In this document: positions 11,829 through 24,800 of the stretch, piece after piece
Numbering within the stretch: position 1 is the stretch's first letter
Layout of the letters: the number at the start of each line of letters is the position of its first letter
Assembly: GCA_963995525.1 (NCBI GenBank)
Contig: OZ023211.1
Coordinates: 410,598 to 474,597 of the forward strand
From: Escarpia spicata
Taxonomy: Eukaryota > Annelida > Polychaeta > Sabellida > Siboglinidae
DNA length: 64,000 nt
Direction: 5' to 3'
Made by a program: the position numbers and the translations under genes
Notes under the pieces: model-generated
What the model was told of the DNA's origin: nothing
Seen by the model: only the letters and a program-made list of their open reading frames with translations
Databases searched by the model: none

Positions 11829-14570
11829 GGTTGAGCTTATTTGATCGAGCATGTTTTCCTGCATGTTTGTGATGCAAAATGCAGCGGGTCTACAAATTCA
11901 ATTAAAAGGATATCGAATGTCAATTTGGCCGGCTTTTGAGTTCTGGGAAAGGAAGTGTCGCTTGAGTTCACTAACGTATGTTAACGCTACTGATCAGTTC
12001 AAGTACATTACAACCTTGGGGACATGTTCATATAGTGTGTAAGCCTATCACACCTTATTATCCACAAAAGTAACGAAGAAGTATGTCAAATGTAACTTTT
12101 TTGTTGCCGAATATAATTTGTTGGAGTTTCTGTCTTGGAGTCGGACTTCCTCACTCGTCCATGTCACTAAGACTAGTAACAGCACAATTCCTACCTTCCT
12201 AATGACGCAAAATCATTCACCTGGTAATTCGAAATAGCACAAAATTCACAATGGCTGGCAGAGCAGCTGGCAATATAAAATTAACCAGGCCGATACAAAT
12301 ATTCGCTATGCCGACTGTCAAACCATCAAAAACGATCAACGACACCCAGCGACGTGGATAATGGACGTCGACCCGGCACGTTCCAAGTGCTTGATGTAAA
12401 CATCGATTTGATTGGTTCACAAATAGCTCCGTTCTTCCATTCTCCATTGCTACCCCATCATAGTCATTATTTTATTATTCACATATTATAATGTTTTATG
12501 TGTTTTTCACATTTATTTAAACCATACCGATGTCAGCGCCTGCTGTAATTTTAACTGTTATATTAATTAGTGACAATAATTTTTCTATATTGTCAAATTG
12601 TGAAATTATATAGTGCTATATGAGGAAGATCATCCATTTATAAAATAGCGTACGCCACCTAGTGTCGCACAATTACCCTAAGGAGCGAATAAGGTAAACG
12701 AAGAATTAGAGAATGGTAAATGAAACACATATGATTAATTCTTAACTCAAAGACAGGTCTAGTAAAATGTGGATATATTTAAACGAGTAAATTGTTTAAA
12801 CAAAACAAGTTAAATATATATCAAGTGCGGATCCAAAGGGAGTCCTGGGGGGTCCTTGGCTTTGAGCCAAAAATGTTTTCATTTACAACTAAAATAAAAT
12901 AACTGGCTGAAAATCAGATTGCTTCACCAAAGTGCACCTTTTCAGTGGTTCAGTAAAACATTCACAACTACAATAGTCAATAAACATCTCACAGCGATCA
13001 CCAAATAAACCCTGCCTACCTACTTACCTACCTCTAAGAAATAGCCACCATCTGAAAAAGCCCCTCTTCAGAGTATGTTTAAAAAAAAAAAACCAATGTC
13101 ACATTAGCTATGTAATGCTATTACTTGATGCGGCCAATCACAACAAACTCTATCGGCATCAGCCAATGTTCATCTAAAAAGGAATATAATAAGTTTTATA
13201 GTCTAAACATTCGTTGCAAAGTAATTCCTATTGTATTAAAAATAAAACTGTTTGAATATGTTTTAAAATAATCATGCACTGAACACGTTTGTAGATAATG
13301 TGCATGTACATAGTTTTGCCAGAACTGCACATCTGACCCGCCTGTGTAATCAGGCCACCCATTTAATCGGGCCGTTTTGCGTCAGATACTTGCATTGTCG
13401 CATTACTATTGTATTTTAATTATCTAAAATTAATAAATGTTGAGGTGATACATTAGTGTACCTTTCCAATGGTTATAACACACATTACAAACATGTGCAC
13501 AGGTGGGAAGGCAGATACAACCTCCCACCCCCATCCACCAACTCCCTTCGGCATTTTGCACCCCGCTGACCGCATTCGGTGCTTCCTGCCAACCTATTAC
13601 ACAACTTACTTCTCTGTCTAACAACCTGTCGCTGTGCTTGCAATTGTACTATTTCGACGTCACGAGGGAAGAAGCAGTTTGGTTAATTTGATTGGTAATT
13701 AAATTCAGCAAAGACACTGACAATATTTGTGATGTATTTTGGTATACGTGCCATCGAGTGATTTATTTAACGTTTATGTCAGGGTACATGAATAATAATC
13801 ATGTAATTATATGAAGATCAATTCACCAGCTGATCTTAATTCATTTAAGTTACTGCGTTCCGATAGGGCAGATCTTCATCACGTGACCTTTATTCACTAT
13901 CTGCTGTCTATGCCTCTCTTCATCTTGTGAGTTTGTACACATGAAATCAAGATATTAGTTTTATATTGAAGTAATATTGCAGTTTAGTTTATATTGCACT
14001 GTATCTTGAAAAATGGATTCGTGATTCTATCCTAGAGTTTTTGTTTAGTTTAATTAGAGTATTTTAATGTCCATTATGTTATTTGTTATCTCCTAGCTAT
14101 CTCCAATGTTTTCCTTTGCTTATATGGTTTGTTTAATTACTACGCTTGCACTGTGATGCACTTTAATGACAGTGCATATATATATTGTAAATGGTGCAAT
14201 GCATACTGAACTGATCTGTTACTACACCCATAAGTTGCATATCATTTTTTATAATAGCGTATCAGTGTGTAAAGCTAATTCCCTGCCACATAATACCACT
14301 TTACTTTAACTATCGCAATAAAATTCGCTGTTGAATCCGGCGTCGGACATGAACGTGTCATATCATCATTACACTTACCTAGTCATTGACACAAATCTTT
14401 AAAAACCATCAGCGGACTGGCATCGGGCAGAACCAGTGTTCTTCATTTGAAGATCTAATGTTTATAGATATGATCTCGCTCTGCCTTTTTACACTTGAGG
14501 CCAGGTACAGAGCAACCTAGAGCACCAAGCCAGCTCCATTGGTTTCCCCTTTAATACAAGAGACCAGTGG
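11829..14570. other. Intergenic region between divergent genes
   Basis: It lies between the kinectin/p180-like start and ENOPH1. It should hold the 5' UTR and promoter of the minus-strand gene, but no TATA box or other element can be assigned. No exon or RNA gene was recognised. An A-run lies near 13081-13092. Confidence 0.4.
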
Positions 14571-14676
14571 AACCCTAACCCCTGTACAGCAGACCATAAC
14601 CCCTGTACAGCAGACCCTAACCCCTTTACAGCTGACCCTAACCCCTGTACAGCTGACCCTAACCCCTGTACAGCAG
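14571..14676. repeat. 21-bp minisatellite, about 5 copies
   Basis: Tandem CCCTAACCCCTGTACAGCAG-type units with CAGCAG/CAGCTG variants. They directly precede the GGGA tract. Confidence 0.9.
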
Positions 14677-14719
14677 GGAACAAAGAGGAGAGCAACAACA
14701 GGTGCAAGCAGAGCCCAAG

Positions 14720-14962
14720 ACAGAGGGAGGGAGGGAGGGAGGGAGGGAGGGAGGGAGGGAGGGAGGGAGGGACGGAGGGAGGGACGGAGGGAGGGAGGGA
14801 GGGAGGGAGGGAGGGACGGAGGGAGGGAGGGAGGGAGGGAGGGAGGGAGGGAGGGAGGGAGGGAGGGAGGGAGGGAGGGAGGGAGGGAGGGAGGGAGGGA
14901 GGGAGGGAGGGAGGGAGGGAGGGAGGGAGGGAGGGAGGGAGGGAGGGAGGGAGGGAGGGAGA
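14720..14962. repeat. (GGGA)n microsatellite, about 60 units
   Basis: An almost pure GGGA purine tract of about 240 bp with a few C substitutions (GGGACGGA) in its left half. The plus strand is purine-only with mirror symmetry and regularly spaced G-triplets, so it has sequence potential for triplex DNA or G-quadruplexes. It lies about 750 bp upstream of the ENOPH1 start. The Glu/Gly/Arg and Pro/Ser/Leu open frames over it are artefacts of the repeat. Confidence 0.97.
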
Positions 14963-15187
14963 GATCTGGCGAAATCTTGTACGAGCCTTATGTGCTCCAC
15001 TCCAAGAAACAGGTATGCGTAAGATAAATTAATTGAGTTACGACCTAGTTTTTTTCTCCGACTCGTCTATAATTAAATAAATTACAACAATCCTCTCTCT
15101 TCAACACAAATAATTAATTTTTATTGATACAATATTCTGTTTTTGTGTTATTGCGTGAGTGCTTGAATGCGCGAGCGTGTACCGGTA

Positions 15188-15226
15188 CGCATGTGCGTGT
15201 GCGTGTGCGTGTGCGTGTGCGTGAGT
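15188..15226. repeat. (GTGTGC)n microsatellite
   Basis: Tandem GTGTGC units on the plus strand. Confidence 0.85.
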
Positions 15227-15715
15227 GCGATTAAATGCAATACTTGTCTGTATGATTAATAATCTGCAGCAGTTATTTAAACATTCCAATTACTTTATTT
15301 GCGCAAACGAATAAAAACCAAAAACATAAGCAATGCAAATGATACATTGTTTTCTTAATTTTTGAGCACAGGTAATTAATTTATGTTTAATGTAGAGTGT
15401 AAATAGGTTGGTACGACATAATTTGGCTACAGTGTGTTTTGAAACAGCCCATATCCGATGCCAACAACTTATTTTATCATTAATAGTTATATACCTATAG
15501 GTGTGAATGCGTTCAATACTAAGTATCTGTGCCCACCCAACGCATACATGAATACAATACACAGTGCTATTAAAGCACGGTAGGTACAAATCGCTGCAGC
15601 AGATTCGCCAGACCCTTTTCGTTTGCCGTTATCCAATTCGTATTTCGCACGAGAACGCGCACCTGAGTTCCTTTTGCTGTCTAGAAGCGCCAGAAACGAA
15701 AGCCAGATAGAAACG

Positions 15716-15829
15716 ATGGAGTCTCCAACAAAGAAGCGAAGCGCGCCAGAGGAGCAGGATATTCTGGATAAAGTAAAAGCAGTGTTGCTGGACATCGAGG
15801 GCACTACGACGCCACTTAAATTCATAAAG
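15716..15829 (+). CDS. ENOPH1: ENOPH1 exon 1 (coding part)
   Basis: Encodes residues 1-38, ending TTPLKFIK at donor AAG|GTAAGT (phase 0). It carries HAD motif I, with nucleophile Asp26 and Glu28 in DIEGTTT. The frame is open upstream to an ATG at 15623, which would add 31 residues. The ATG at 15716 was preferred because it leaves a lead of about 20 residues before the first conserved strand, nearer to known homologues. Confidence 0.92.
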
Positions 15830-18800
15830 GTAAGTTTTTGCTTAATGAAATAACCGAAATTAATAGCGTCGCCGCAACCACATGTGATTCGCCTTTGTAT
15901 TGCTCCATCTTGGTTGCCGGTTAATGTTAATTATATATTCGAGCCTGTGGAAATCGTATACCGTGTAAAGCTAATGGTAACTCTGATCACGTAATATTTT
16001 CACATATAATAAGTAATCGAACTGGTGTTGTCTCATTGAAAAAAACTGTTTTAATCTTAGTAAACTGCATGGGTTTGTGTGTGGAAAATTTTGCCGCCAT
16101 TGCCTAGCGTAAATTTGATTGATGTGAGAGGCGGAGTCTCGCCATTCATGCATAATGCCGGCAGGTGTCGATCAATCCGGAGTCTGGACACCGCGACGTC
16201 TGCCCGAAGCGCGTCCACAAATCGCATCTCTGAGATTTACTAATGTCCGACAACATCGGTGTAGCTTGTTAAAGCAAAGCGCGCCGAATTAAAACAACGC
16301 GCACTATTTTAAAGGGGTGGGCGCTACTGCTAGTTGATAACATGATTGATATTGACTAATCCGAAAAGCACTGCTGTAGAAGTGTATATTTTGGGGAAAC
16401 GTGTTTGGTAGTACACAAAGGTCGGCGCCGACCGTGACTGGGTGACTACTCAGTTAATTCCTTTGTACCGGGCTTGGCGTGTCTGGCGGTGGACAGTGTA
16501 GTCGGAGAACAAAGGGCAACAGATGTTCAGCAGAGTTTTATTTTGTTTGGCTTTCATTGTGTTTGACAGATTTTCACCAAGTTTCCACAATAGAACAGAG
16601 AAAATCCTTTTTATAGCTTAACATTTGGAAATGCTAAGTACAGTTTAATTGTATTATCATATTAGCTATGTACGGTTGCAAATATCTGAAATAAATGTTT
16701 AAACAGTGTTTAATAAAATCAAATGAAAACCTATTAAAATAAATATAATTTTGTAGGAAAATGGTCAGTCTTGGTGAAATGTATTCCCACCGGAAGAAAT
16801 GTGAGAATTTAAATATATACGGGACTGGACCAAGTGTGTACCATGTAGCGTAATTAACACAGTAGCAACTAGCAAGTGGCTTGCTACGACTAGCAAGGTT
16901 TACGCAGAATGAAAATTGTATTAAAGCGAGGCCATGTGTTCCACTACCCACAGTCAGCCAGTGTGGTAACAGGAAGTTTGCTGAATTGGTTACAATGAAC
17001 ATGGGAAAATATGAATGTGCGGAACATCGAAGGGTATTGGGGTTAACCAACTGGCCCCAGTAATATTGCCATTGGAGCTTTTTTGTAACTTAATATTTTG
17101 TGTACAATTTGAACATTTCACTGGCAAAACATTCAAATTGTGAACACTGAGGGGTTTATTCAACATAATTTTGTAGGCATTGTGTGTACCTTCAACATAT
17201 TCTAGTCTTAATTAAGAACATTATATTCATTAATGTAAAAGACCATTAGTAAGCATTATATACTACTGAGGTTATTACAATATTAATGTGTATGTGTCAA
17301 TAGTTTTGGTTAAACTGTGTCTTTTCAGTTCTTCAAGCTGTTTTTATCTACCCGCATCAGTTGGTATGTTGCTGCATTGTAACTGATATCTTAGAAGGAA
17401 GTTACTAAGTTAGATTGGCTCTGTGACTCACTGTATCCAACTTTAAGCATTCACCCATGTCAGCTTTTATCCCAGCCGAGCTATGACTCACAAAGATGCT
17501 ACTGTGCTCTAATTTAAGAATTCACCAGGTGTCAGTTGAGTGAGAGGCTAGGAGGAAATTGCACTGGAAAATCATACTTTCAATTTGTTGGTGCTGGCTT
17601 CACTATTGTACCCCTAGGAGAGTAGGGACACATTTGTTTTTATGGATGTTTCACATGGTTACTAGTGTGTACAAATTAGTGTGGTGTTCAGTCAAGGGTT
17701 GAGCCCGATTATACACAGTCAAATCAGTTTTCAGTTGTACATGCATTATGTGAGACTAGTTTTTGTTATTCCAAAAGTGTTATCGTTATTATTTAAACAT
17801 TCCATTGATTATTTCAACATGTGTTGTTACTGTTGTAATTAAATCTCCATTTAAATCTTTGTATTCAACTTGTGTGAAACAGCCAGATAGTTTTAGGTAT
17901 AGTTTGTTTAGTATTTTTTGTAATTGTGAGTTGTGCAATATAAATTACAGCACCATTTTAATAAGTAGTGTGATCAAATACAATTATTTATGAAACCAAT
18001 AGTGCAATGTCATCCCTTTCAGACTTCAATTTCTTTTATAACAATTTGCTCTATGGAATACTATCTCTCACTTAGATTCAATATTCCATAATCATACACA
18101 GAAGATTGTTCAATAACAACACAATTATAACAAGAAAACCCATAAAACTACATTTTCTGAAAGCTGAATAAATGAGCTTTCCAACAAGCCACAATTTATT
18201 ACAAAAAATGCAAACCGATACATGGCAGTTACCAAGGAAAGCAACAACAGAAATGTATAGGAATGTGAAACATGAAAGTACAATTAAAAAACGGTTTGCT
18301 GGACTATTATGTCAGTTTCTTGGAGCAGTTCTATAGTGTGCACATGTTAGAATATCTTTCTGCATCGATGTGACTAGTTTGCAGCAGCTGCCTATGCAGC
18401 AGTTGTCATTAAAATCAGCAATTGCTGGACAGTCACTAAAAAACAGAGAAGACAATTTTTCCCGCTGTCAGTCGTTGCATTATTTGGTGGATTCTGTACA
18501 CTCACATTGACAGTGTCCCAGAACGCAGAATCCAAAATTCGTTGTCAATTTTTGTCTCCGATGATGCATTAAAATACACATGTGCAGCGCTGTTCGCGTC
18601 TGCCCTTGTTGCTCAGAAACCGTGACAAATTGCGATGATTTTTGACACAAAAGTTTGCGTTAATTCCATCAAAGTAAACAATGCTGCGATTACTGTGGGG
18701 CACGTGACTGCCTCGATCTGGTATTACTGTAAAATCATGAGAAGAAGCCCCTAAACGCCCTGTTTCCATGGACAATTCTCTGTATGTAATAATATATATC

Positions 18801-21800
18801 AAAGTCGCAACAGCTTTTATTTTTGGAACGTAATATTACATATCAAAGTCTGAAAGGGTAAGCAACTCTAGAGTAGACACTGAATCTAATGGTTGTTACA
18901 TGTTTGGCCCATTTGACTACCGGTTGCCAATGCTTTAGCTCTGCTATCAGTAAAACCCTTGGACTAGTGCAGATGGTGTGTAAAAAACTAGGTGTAATAC
19001 ATTCCCTCCATGCAAGATAAGAAAGTAACTTTGTGAACAGCATGTTGACCTGAGTTGTCCTGTCTTGTTACTCAGATGGATACTTTTTGTAAATGCTGAA
19101 CGAACCTGTTGCTTCACAGTTGATTAACTTATTCCTTTGGGTTGAACCCTGTGCATGCATTTATGCTGTCAAGTATAAACATATCTTAGCTGTGTAAACC
19201 ATTTTGGGATGAGATTTTTGTATGAATGTATGTCTCCATGTGGGTGGAAAACCTTAACTGGTGGTTTATTTTTATTTAAATATGAAAGTTACTTTCTGGA
19301 AAAGACTTAGAATACCTGGCAGTCATGATACAGGGCATTTACTGGCTTTAATCAGGTCTTCACCGTCTTTGACTCTTGGGCGTGGGTGAAAGTTCACATT
19401 TGTTCATGTTGACTGCTCGTAAATTATGTCAACTGAGAATGATTCCATCACAGGTGGTCTTAGACGTATACAGTGAATAACAACTTCTGACATTTGTTGA
19501 ATGAGCTACTTCTAGCTGTAAGAGTTCAAATGCTCTATACATAAATACAGCTGATATGCATTCCTGACAGAGAAGGAGTGGTGTTATCTTTCACGGTCAC
19601 ATGACTTGTGTGTTTCAGGAGACACTGTGTGGCTATGTCAAGGACAATTTGCAGGAGTACTTGGAGAATCACTGGGACGCGACGGAGTGCAAGGCCGATG
19701 TCGAAGCACTCTGTGAACAAGTAAGACACTATGGAAGCACCCATAATGCTGTTTATAACAACTAATATGGGTTCGTCATGAATGTGGTACAGCGATGTCA
19801 GTGTCTGAAATTAGCAAACTGCCCCAGATCAATTTTGAACTGGCCCTGCTGAATTTGAACTGGCCCGATCACACGTGAATGTCTCATTTTAACATTAACT
19901 GTATGTACACTAACATGATATAACTTTGCATTCCATATATAATTTATAATTTGCACTTTATTATTATATTGTGCTTACATACATCTTTGTAAATTTTTCA
20001 AGGCCTAATTTTTATTATTTATTTATGCATATTGTTCAAACTCTGCCCAAAGCTAGTACTTGTATTTACCTGTATTAGTGTAGCACTCAGATGCATCTAT
20101 ACAGTACATTTGCCCCTTCGTTTTAGGTGTTTTCCAGTTTATTCACTAGGTGACACTACCAAACTACATGGCCTTCACCTTGCCAATGTTGGTGACGTTA
20201 CAAAATGCGTTTTTGTCACCAGTCAAATTTGGATTTACTCCATATTTATTTGTAGATAAAGAACAAAAAGCGTGCCTATTAAAGCCCTGCACGGGCTGGA
20301 AATCTGAGCCCGCACCCGCCCTGCAACTATGTCATTTGACCCGCAGCCCGCCCCCGCATATTTTGCCACATCATGGCCCGCAGCCCACCCCACCCCGCAG
20401 TAACTTGGCCCGCAACCCGCCCCGCAGTAATTAGTCAAAAGTCAGCCCGCCCCGCAGCCCACAACAGATGACATGGAATCATTAAAAATATATCATCTTT
20501 ATTAATCGTTGTTGTTTACAGTATTAACAAATGCACGGCGCTGGGTGACAACCATGTCGTACTTGGAATTCCATCTTTAAGACAAATAGAACCCTTGTCA
20601 TTATAATGTAAATACCTGAAGGTGATAAGCAGACCTGGGGCAAAGTAAAGGTACGAGTACAATTTTAACGTATTTTGAACTTATTAATTAATCTAATTGA
20701 TATAACTCGGCACAAGTGAATATGCAATGGCAGTTGATCATTTTTTTATGAAGAACAATGACATTCACACCGCTGGCATTAATTTCAGTGGCATCCTATG
20801 ATCTTATAATCTATTTGCTATTGTATTGCATGAACATGAGTTGTTCAAAGGTTGAGTCTGGTGCACAAAGGCAGTGTTGCAATTTGCAATCTGCTGATAT
20901 TAGAAGTTGCAATTTATATTTTCAAAATCCCCTCTGGACCAGGCTACTGGCACCGGATTATACTAGTGTGGAAGGCAGTTTGACTTGAGCCATCGTACTT
21001 CTACAGAGGCAGACTGATAGTTCTTGTTCTTAGCAGTTAGCACTGTCAGCCAGTGCCAAGTGGCATGGTCTCCAGTCTCCACACATCAAAGGCATTTCCT
21101 GTCTAATTGGTGGGGTAACTGCTCTTTATGGACATCCTGGTGGCTTAATTACACAAACAGATTAATGGCCTGAACTGATACTTCCTCCTGGAATAAACCA
21201 CTAATCACACCTGACTGAAGCTTGCAAGGCAGGCCAGCACATGTTATCATAACACTGTTTAAACACAAACAAAAGGGCAATCTGGTAATCCCCAATTTAC
21301 TAGCTCAAAGAATGTCCCACCTTTGAGTAACTGGTGACCATTAATGAGTTACAAAAATCAGCCCTCAGTAACCCGCATGTAGAAATTACTAGCCCGCAGA
21401 CCGCCCCACAGTGATCTGACCCGCAGACCGCCCCGCACAAATTGAAACTTAACCCGCACCGCAACAACAACAAAAATCCAGCCTGCGGGTTGCGGGCCAA
21501 AACCCGCCCCGCGCAGGGCTTTAGTGCCTATCTCTGACTTATCAAAATGGTGTCCAGTCTGACTCTTGGAAAACTGCACTGCCGGTGGCGATGCCACCAA
21601 AGTTTAGATTTGGCATTCGTTGGCTTTGCTATTGAATGCAACCGTTTGCGTGACAAGAGTTCAGTTTTGACAAACTATTGTTGAATTATTACCAAAGTTG
21701 CATTTACTGTCTCCTATAACTGAGTCAGGTCTAAGAATTCTAACAAACTATGGTTCGAATGCAACCTAGCCGTGTCCACCGAGATAAACCAGTGGTGTTT

Positions 21801-24800
21801 GTGAACCGGCAGTGTTGGGCCGATCACTTGAACATTGTATGCAGCCTAGCCGTGTCCACTGGGATAAACCAGTGGTGTTTGTGAATCGGCAGTGTTGGCC
21901 TGATAACTTGAACATTGTATGCAGCCTAGCCGTGTCCACCGAGATAAACCAGTGGTGTTTGTGAACCGGCAGTATTGGCCTGATAACTTGAACATTGTAT
22001 GCAGCCTAGCCGTGTCCACCGAGATAGACCAGTGGTGTTTGTGAACCGGCAGTGTTGGGCCGATCACTTGAACATTGTATGCAGCCTAGCCGTGTCCACT
22101 GGGATAAACCAGTGGTGTTTGTGAACCGGCAGTATTGGCCTGATAACTTGAACATTGTATGCAGCCTAGCCGTGTCCACCAGGGTAAACCAGTGGTGTTT
22201 GTGAACCGGCAGTGTTGGCCTGATAACTTGAACATTGTATGCAGCCTAGCCGTGTCCACCAGGATAAACCAGTGGTGTTTGTGAACCGGCAGTGTTGGCC
22301 TGATAACTTGAACATTGTATGCAGCCTAGCCGTGTCCACCGAGATAAACCAGTGGTGTTTGTGAACCGGCAGTATTGGCCTGATAACTTGAACATTGTAT
22401 GCAGCCTAGCCGTGTCCACCGAGATAAACCGGTGGTGTTTGTGAACCGGCAGTGTTGGCTTGATAACTTGGATATTGTATGCAGCCTAGCCGTGTCCACC
22501 AGGATAAACCAGTGGTGTTTGTGAACCGGCAGTGTTGGCCTGATGACTTGAACATTGTATGCAGCCTACCCGTGTCCACCGAGATAAACCAGTGGTGTTT
22601 GTGAACCGGCAGTGTTGGCCTGATAACTTGAACGTTGTATGCAGCCTAGCCGTGTCCACCGAGATAAACCAGTGGTGTTTGTGAACCGGCAGTGTTGGCC
22701 TGATGACTTGAACATTGTATGCAGCCTACCCGTGTCCACCGAGATAAACCAGTGGTGTTTGTGAACCGGCAGTGTTGGCCTGATAACTTGAACGTTGTAT
22801 GCAGCCTAGCCGTGTCCACCGAGATAAACCAGTGGTGTTTGTGAACCGGCAGTGTTGGCCTGATGACTTGAACATTGTATGCAGCCTAGCCGTGTCCACC
22901 AGGATAAACCAGTGGTGTTTGTGAACCGGCAGTGTTGGCCTGATGACTTGAACATTGTATGCAGCCTACCCGTGTCCACCGAGATAAACCAGTGGTGTTT
23001 GTGAACCGGCAGTGTTGGCCTGATAACTTGAACGTTGTATGCAGCCTAGCCGTGTCCACCGAGATAAACCAGTGGTGTTTGTGAACCGGCAGTGTTGGCC
23101 TGATGACTTGAACATTGTATGCAGCCTACCCGTGTCCACCGAGATAAACCAGTGGTGTTTGTGAACCGGCAGTGTTGGCCTGATAACTTGAACGTTGTAT
23201 GCAGCCTAGCCGTGTCCACCGAGATAAACCAGTGGTGTTTGTGAACCGGCAGTGTTGGCCTGATGACTTGAACATTGTATGCAGCCTAGCCGTGTCCACC
23301 AGGGTAAACCAGTGGTGTTTGTGAACCGGCAGTGTTGGCCTGATAACTTGAACATTGTATGCAGCCTAGCCGTGTCCACCGGGATAAACCAGTGGTGTTT
23401 GTGAATCGGCAGTGTTGGCCTGATGACTTGAACATTGTATGCAGCCTAGCCGTGTCCACCGGGATAAACCAGTGGTGTTTGTGAATCGGCAGTGTTGGCC
23501 TGATAACTTGAACATTGTATGCAGCCTAGCCGTGTCCACCGAGATAAACCAGTGGTGTTTGTGAACCGGCAGTGTTGGCCTGATAACTTGAACATTGTAT
23601 GCAGCCTAGCCGTGTCCACCGAGATAAACCAGTGGTGTTTGTGAACCGGCAGTGTTGGCCTGATGACTTGAACATTGTATGCAGCCTAGCCGTGTCCACC
23701 GAGATAAACCAGTGGTGTTTGTGAACCGGCAGTGTTGGCCTGATGACTTGAACATTGTATGCAGCCTAGCCGTGTCCACCGAGATAAACCAGTGGTGTTT
23801 GTGAACCGGCAGTGTTGGCCTGATGACTTGAACATTGTATGCAGCCTAGCCGTGTCCACCGAGATAAACCAGTGGTGTTTGTGAACCGGCAGTGTTGGCC
23901 TGATAACTTGAACGTTGTATGCAGCCTAGCCGTGTCCACCGAGATAAACCAGTGGTGTGCTGTCTTATCGTATCGAGGCTGGTGGGAAAGGCCGGGGTCC
24001 TGTTGACCAGATGGCTCCATTGCTTTCAGCAGGTGAGAATGTTTCATGTATTTGTTTTATGTGCACTGTAAAAATGTGTAGAATATTTTGTACTTAACAC
24101 TGATAGTGACCCCCCTCACTGTTGCAGGCAAAGATGGACAAGGAGGAGAAGGTTGAGGGTGTGTTAGAGATCCCTGCCATGGCCGAGGGTGCGGAGGGGG
24201 AGAATGACAAGAAGGACATGATCGACGCCGTCGTCAAGAATGTGCTGTGGCAGATGACAACAGGCAAACCAACGAAGTCCCTCAGTCAGATCCAGGGCCA
24301 CATCTGGAGGGAGGCCTACAAGACTGGCAAGATCCAGGGAGAGTGAGTTAATTGTCTATGTCTATATATTAATTGGCAAAAACCCTAAGGTAAAAACGGC
24401 AATATTGTCTGTTAAAATTTGGAAGTCTGTTTTGTCTCTTGCGCATAGCGCGTCCTAAGAGGACCTGGCATAACTTCTTCATCATGAAATCCTGCTTAAC
24501 ATTTTCTGGTTTGTGGCTTCTCTTGGCCTCACTTAACCGACTCTTGCCTGGCTGGCTGGCTGGGAAGAGATTCTGGTTGTGAAGCCGCCTTTTTGACTGC
24601 TCACTGCCAATTAGCAAGTCTACCTCCAGAATGTATATATATTATGTGTGTTTTCGATAACGAAATGAAATTATGAAACAGTGCCCAAAATATTATACAA
24701 AATAAAAAGCATCAAACCAAATGAACATGAACACAACAATGTTGAGTACTCTACGGGATTTGAACAGTTTACCCCAAAAGTGCTTGTCCCACATGCTACC

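Noticed and set aside
14539..15027. Glu/Gly/Arg-rich and Pro/Ser/Leu-rich ORFs
   Set aside because: Translations of the GGGA microsatellite.
22000..23900. Regular array considered as CRISPR
   Set aside because: Whole units are conserved with no unique spacers, and the context is eukaryotic introns.
21846..24047. Minus-strand ORFs with repeated GLSRWTRLGCIQ-type sequence
   Set aside because: Translations of the 80-bp satellite, which is not a multiple of three and soon shifts frame.
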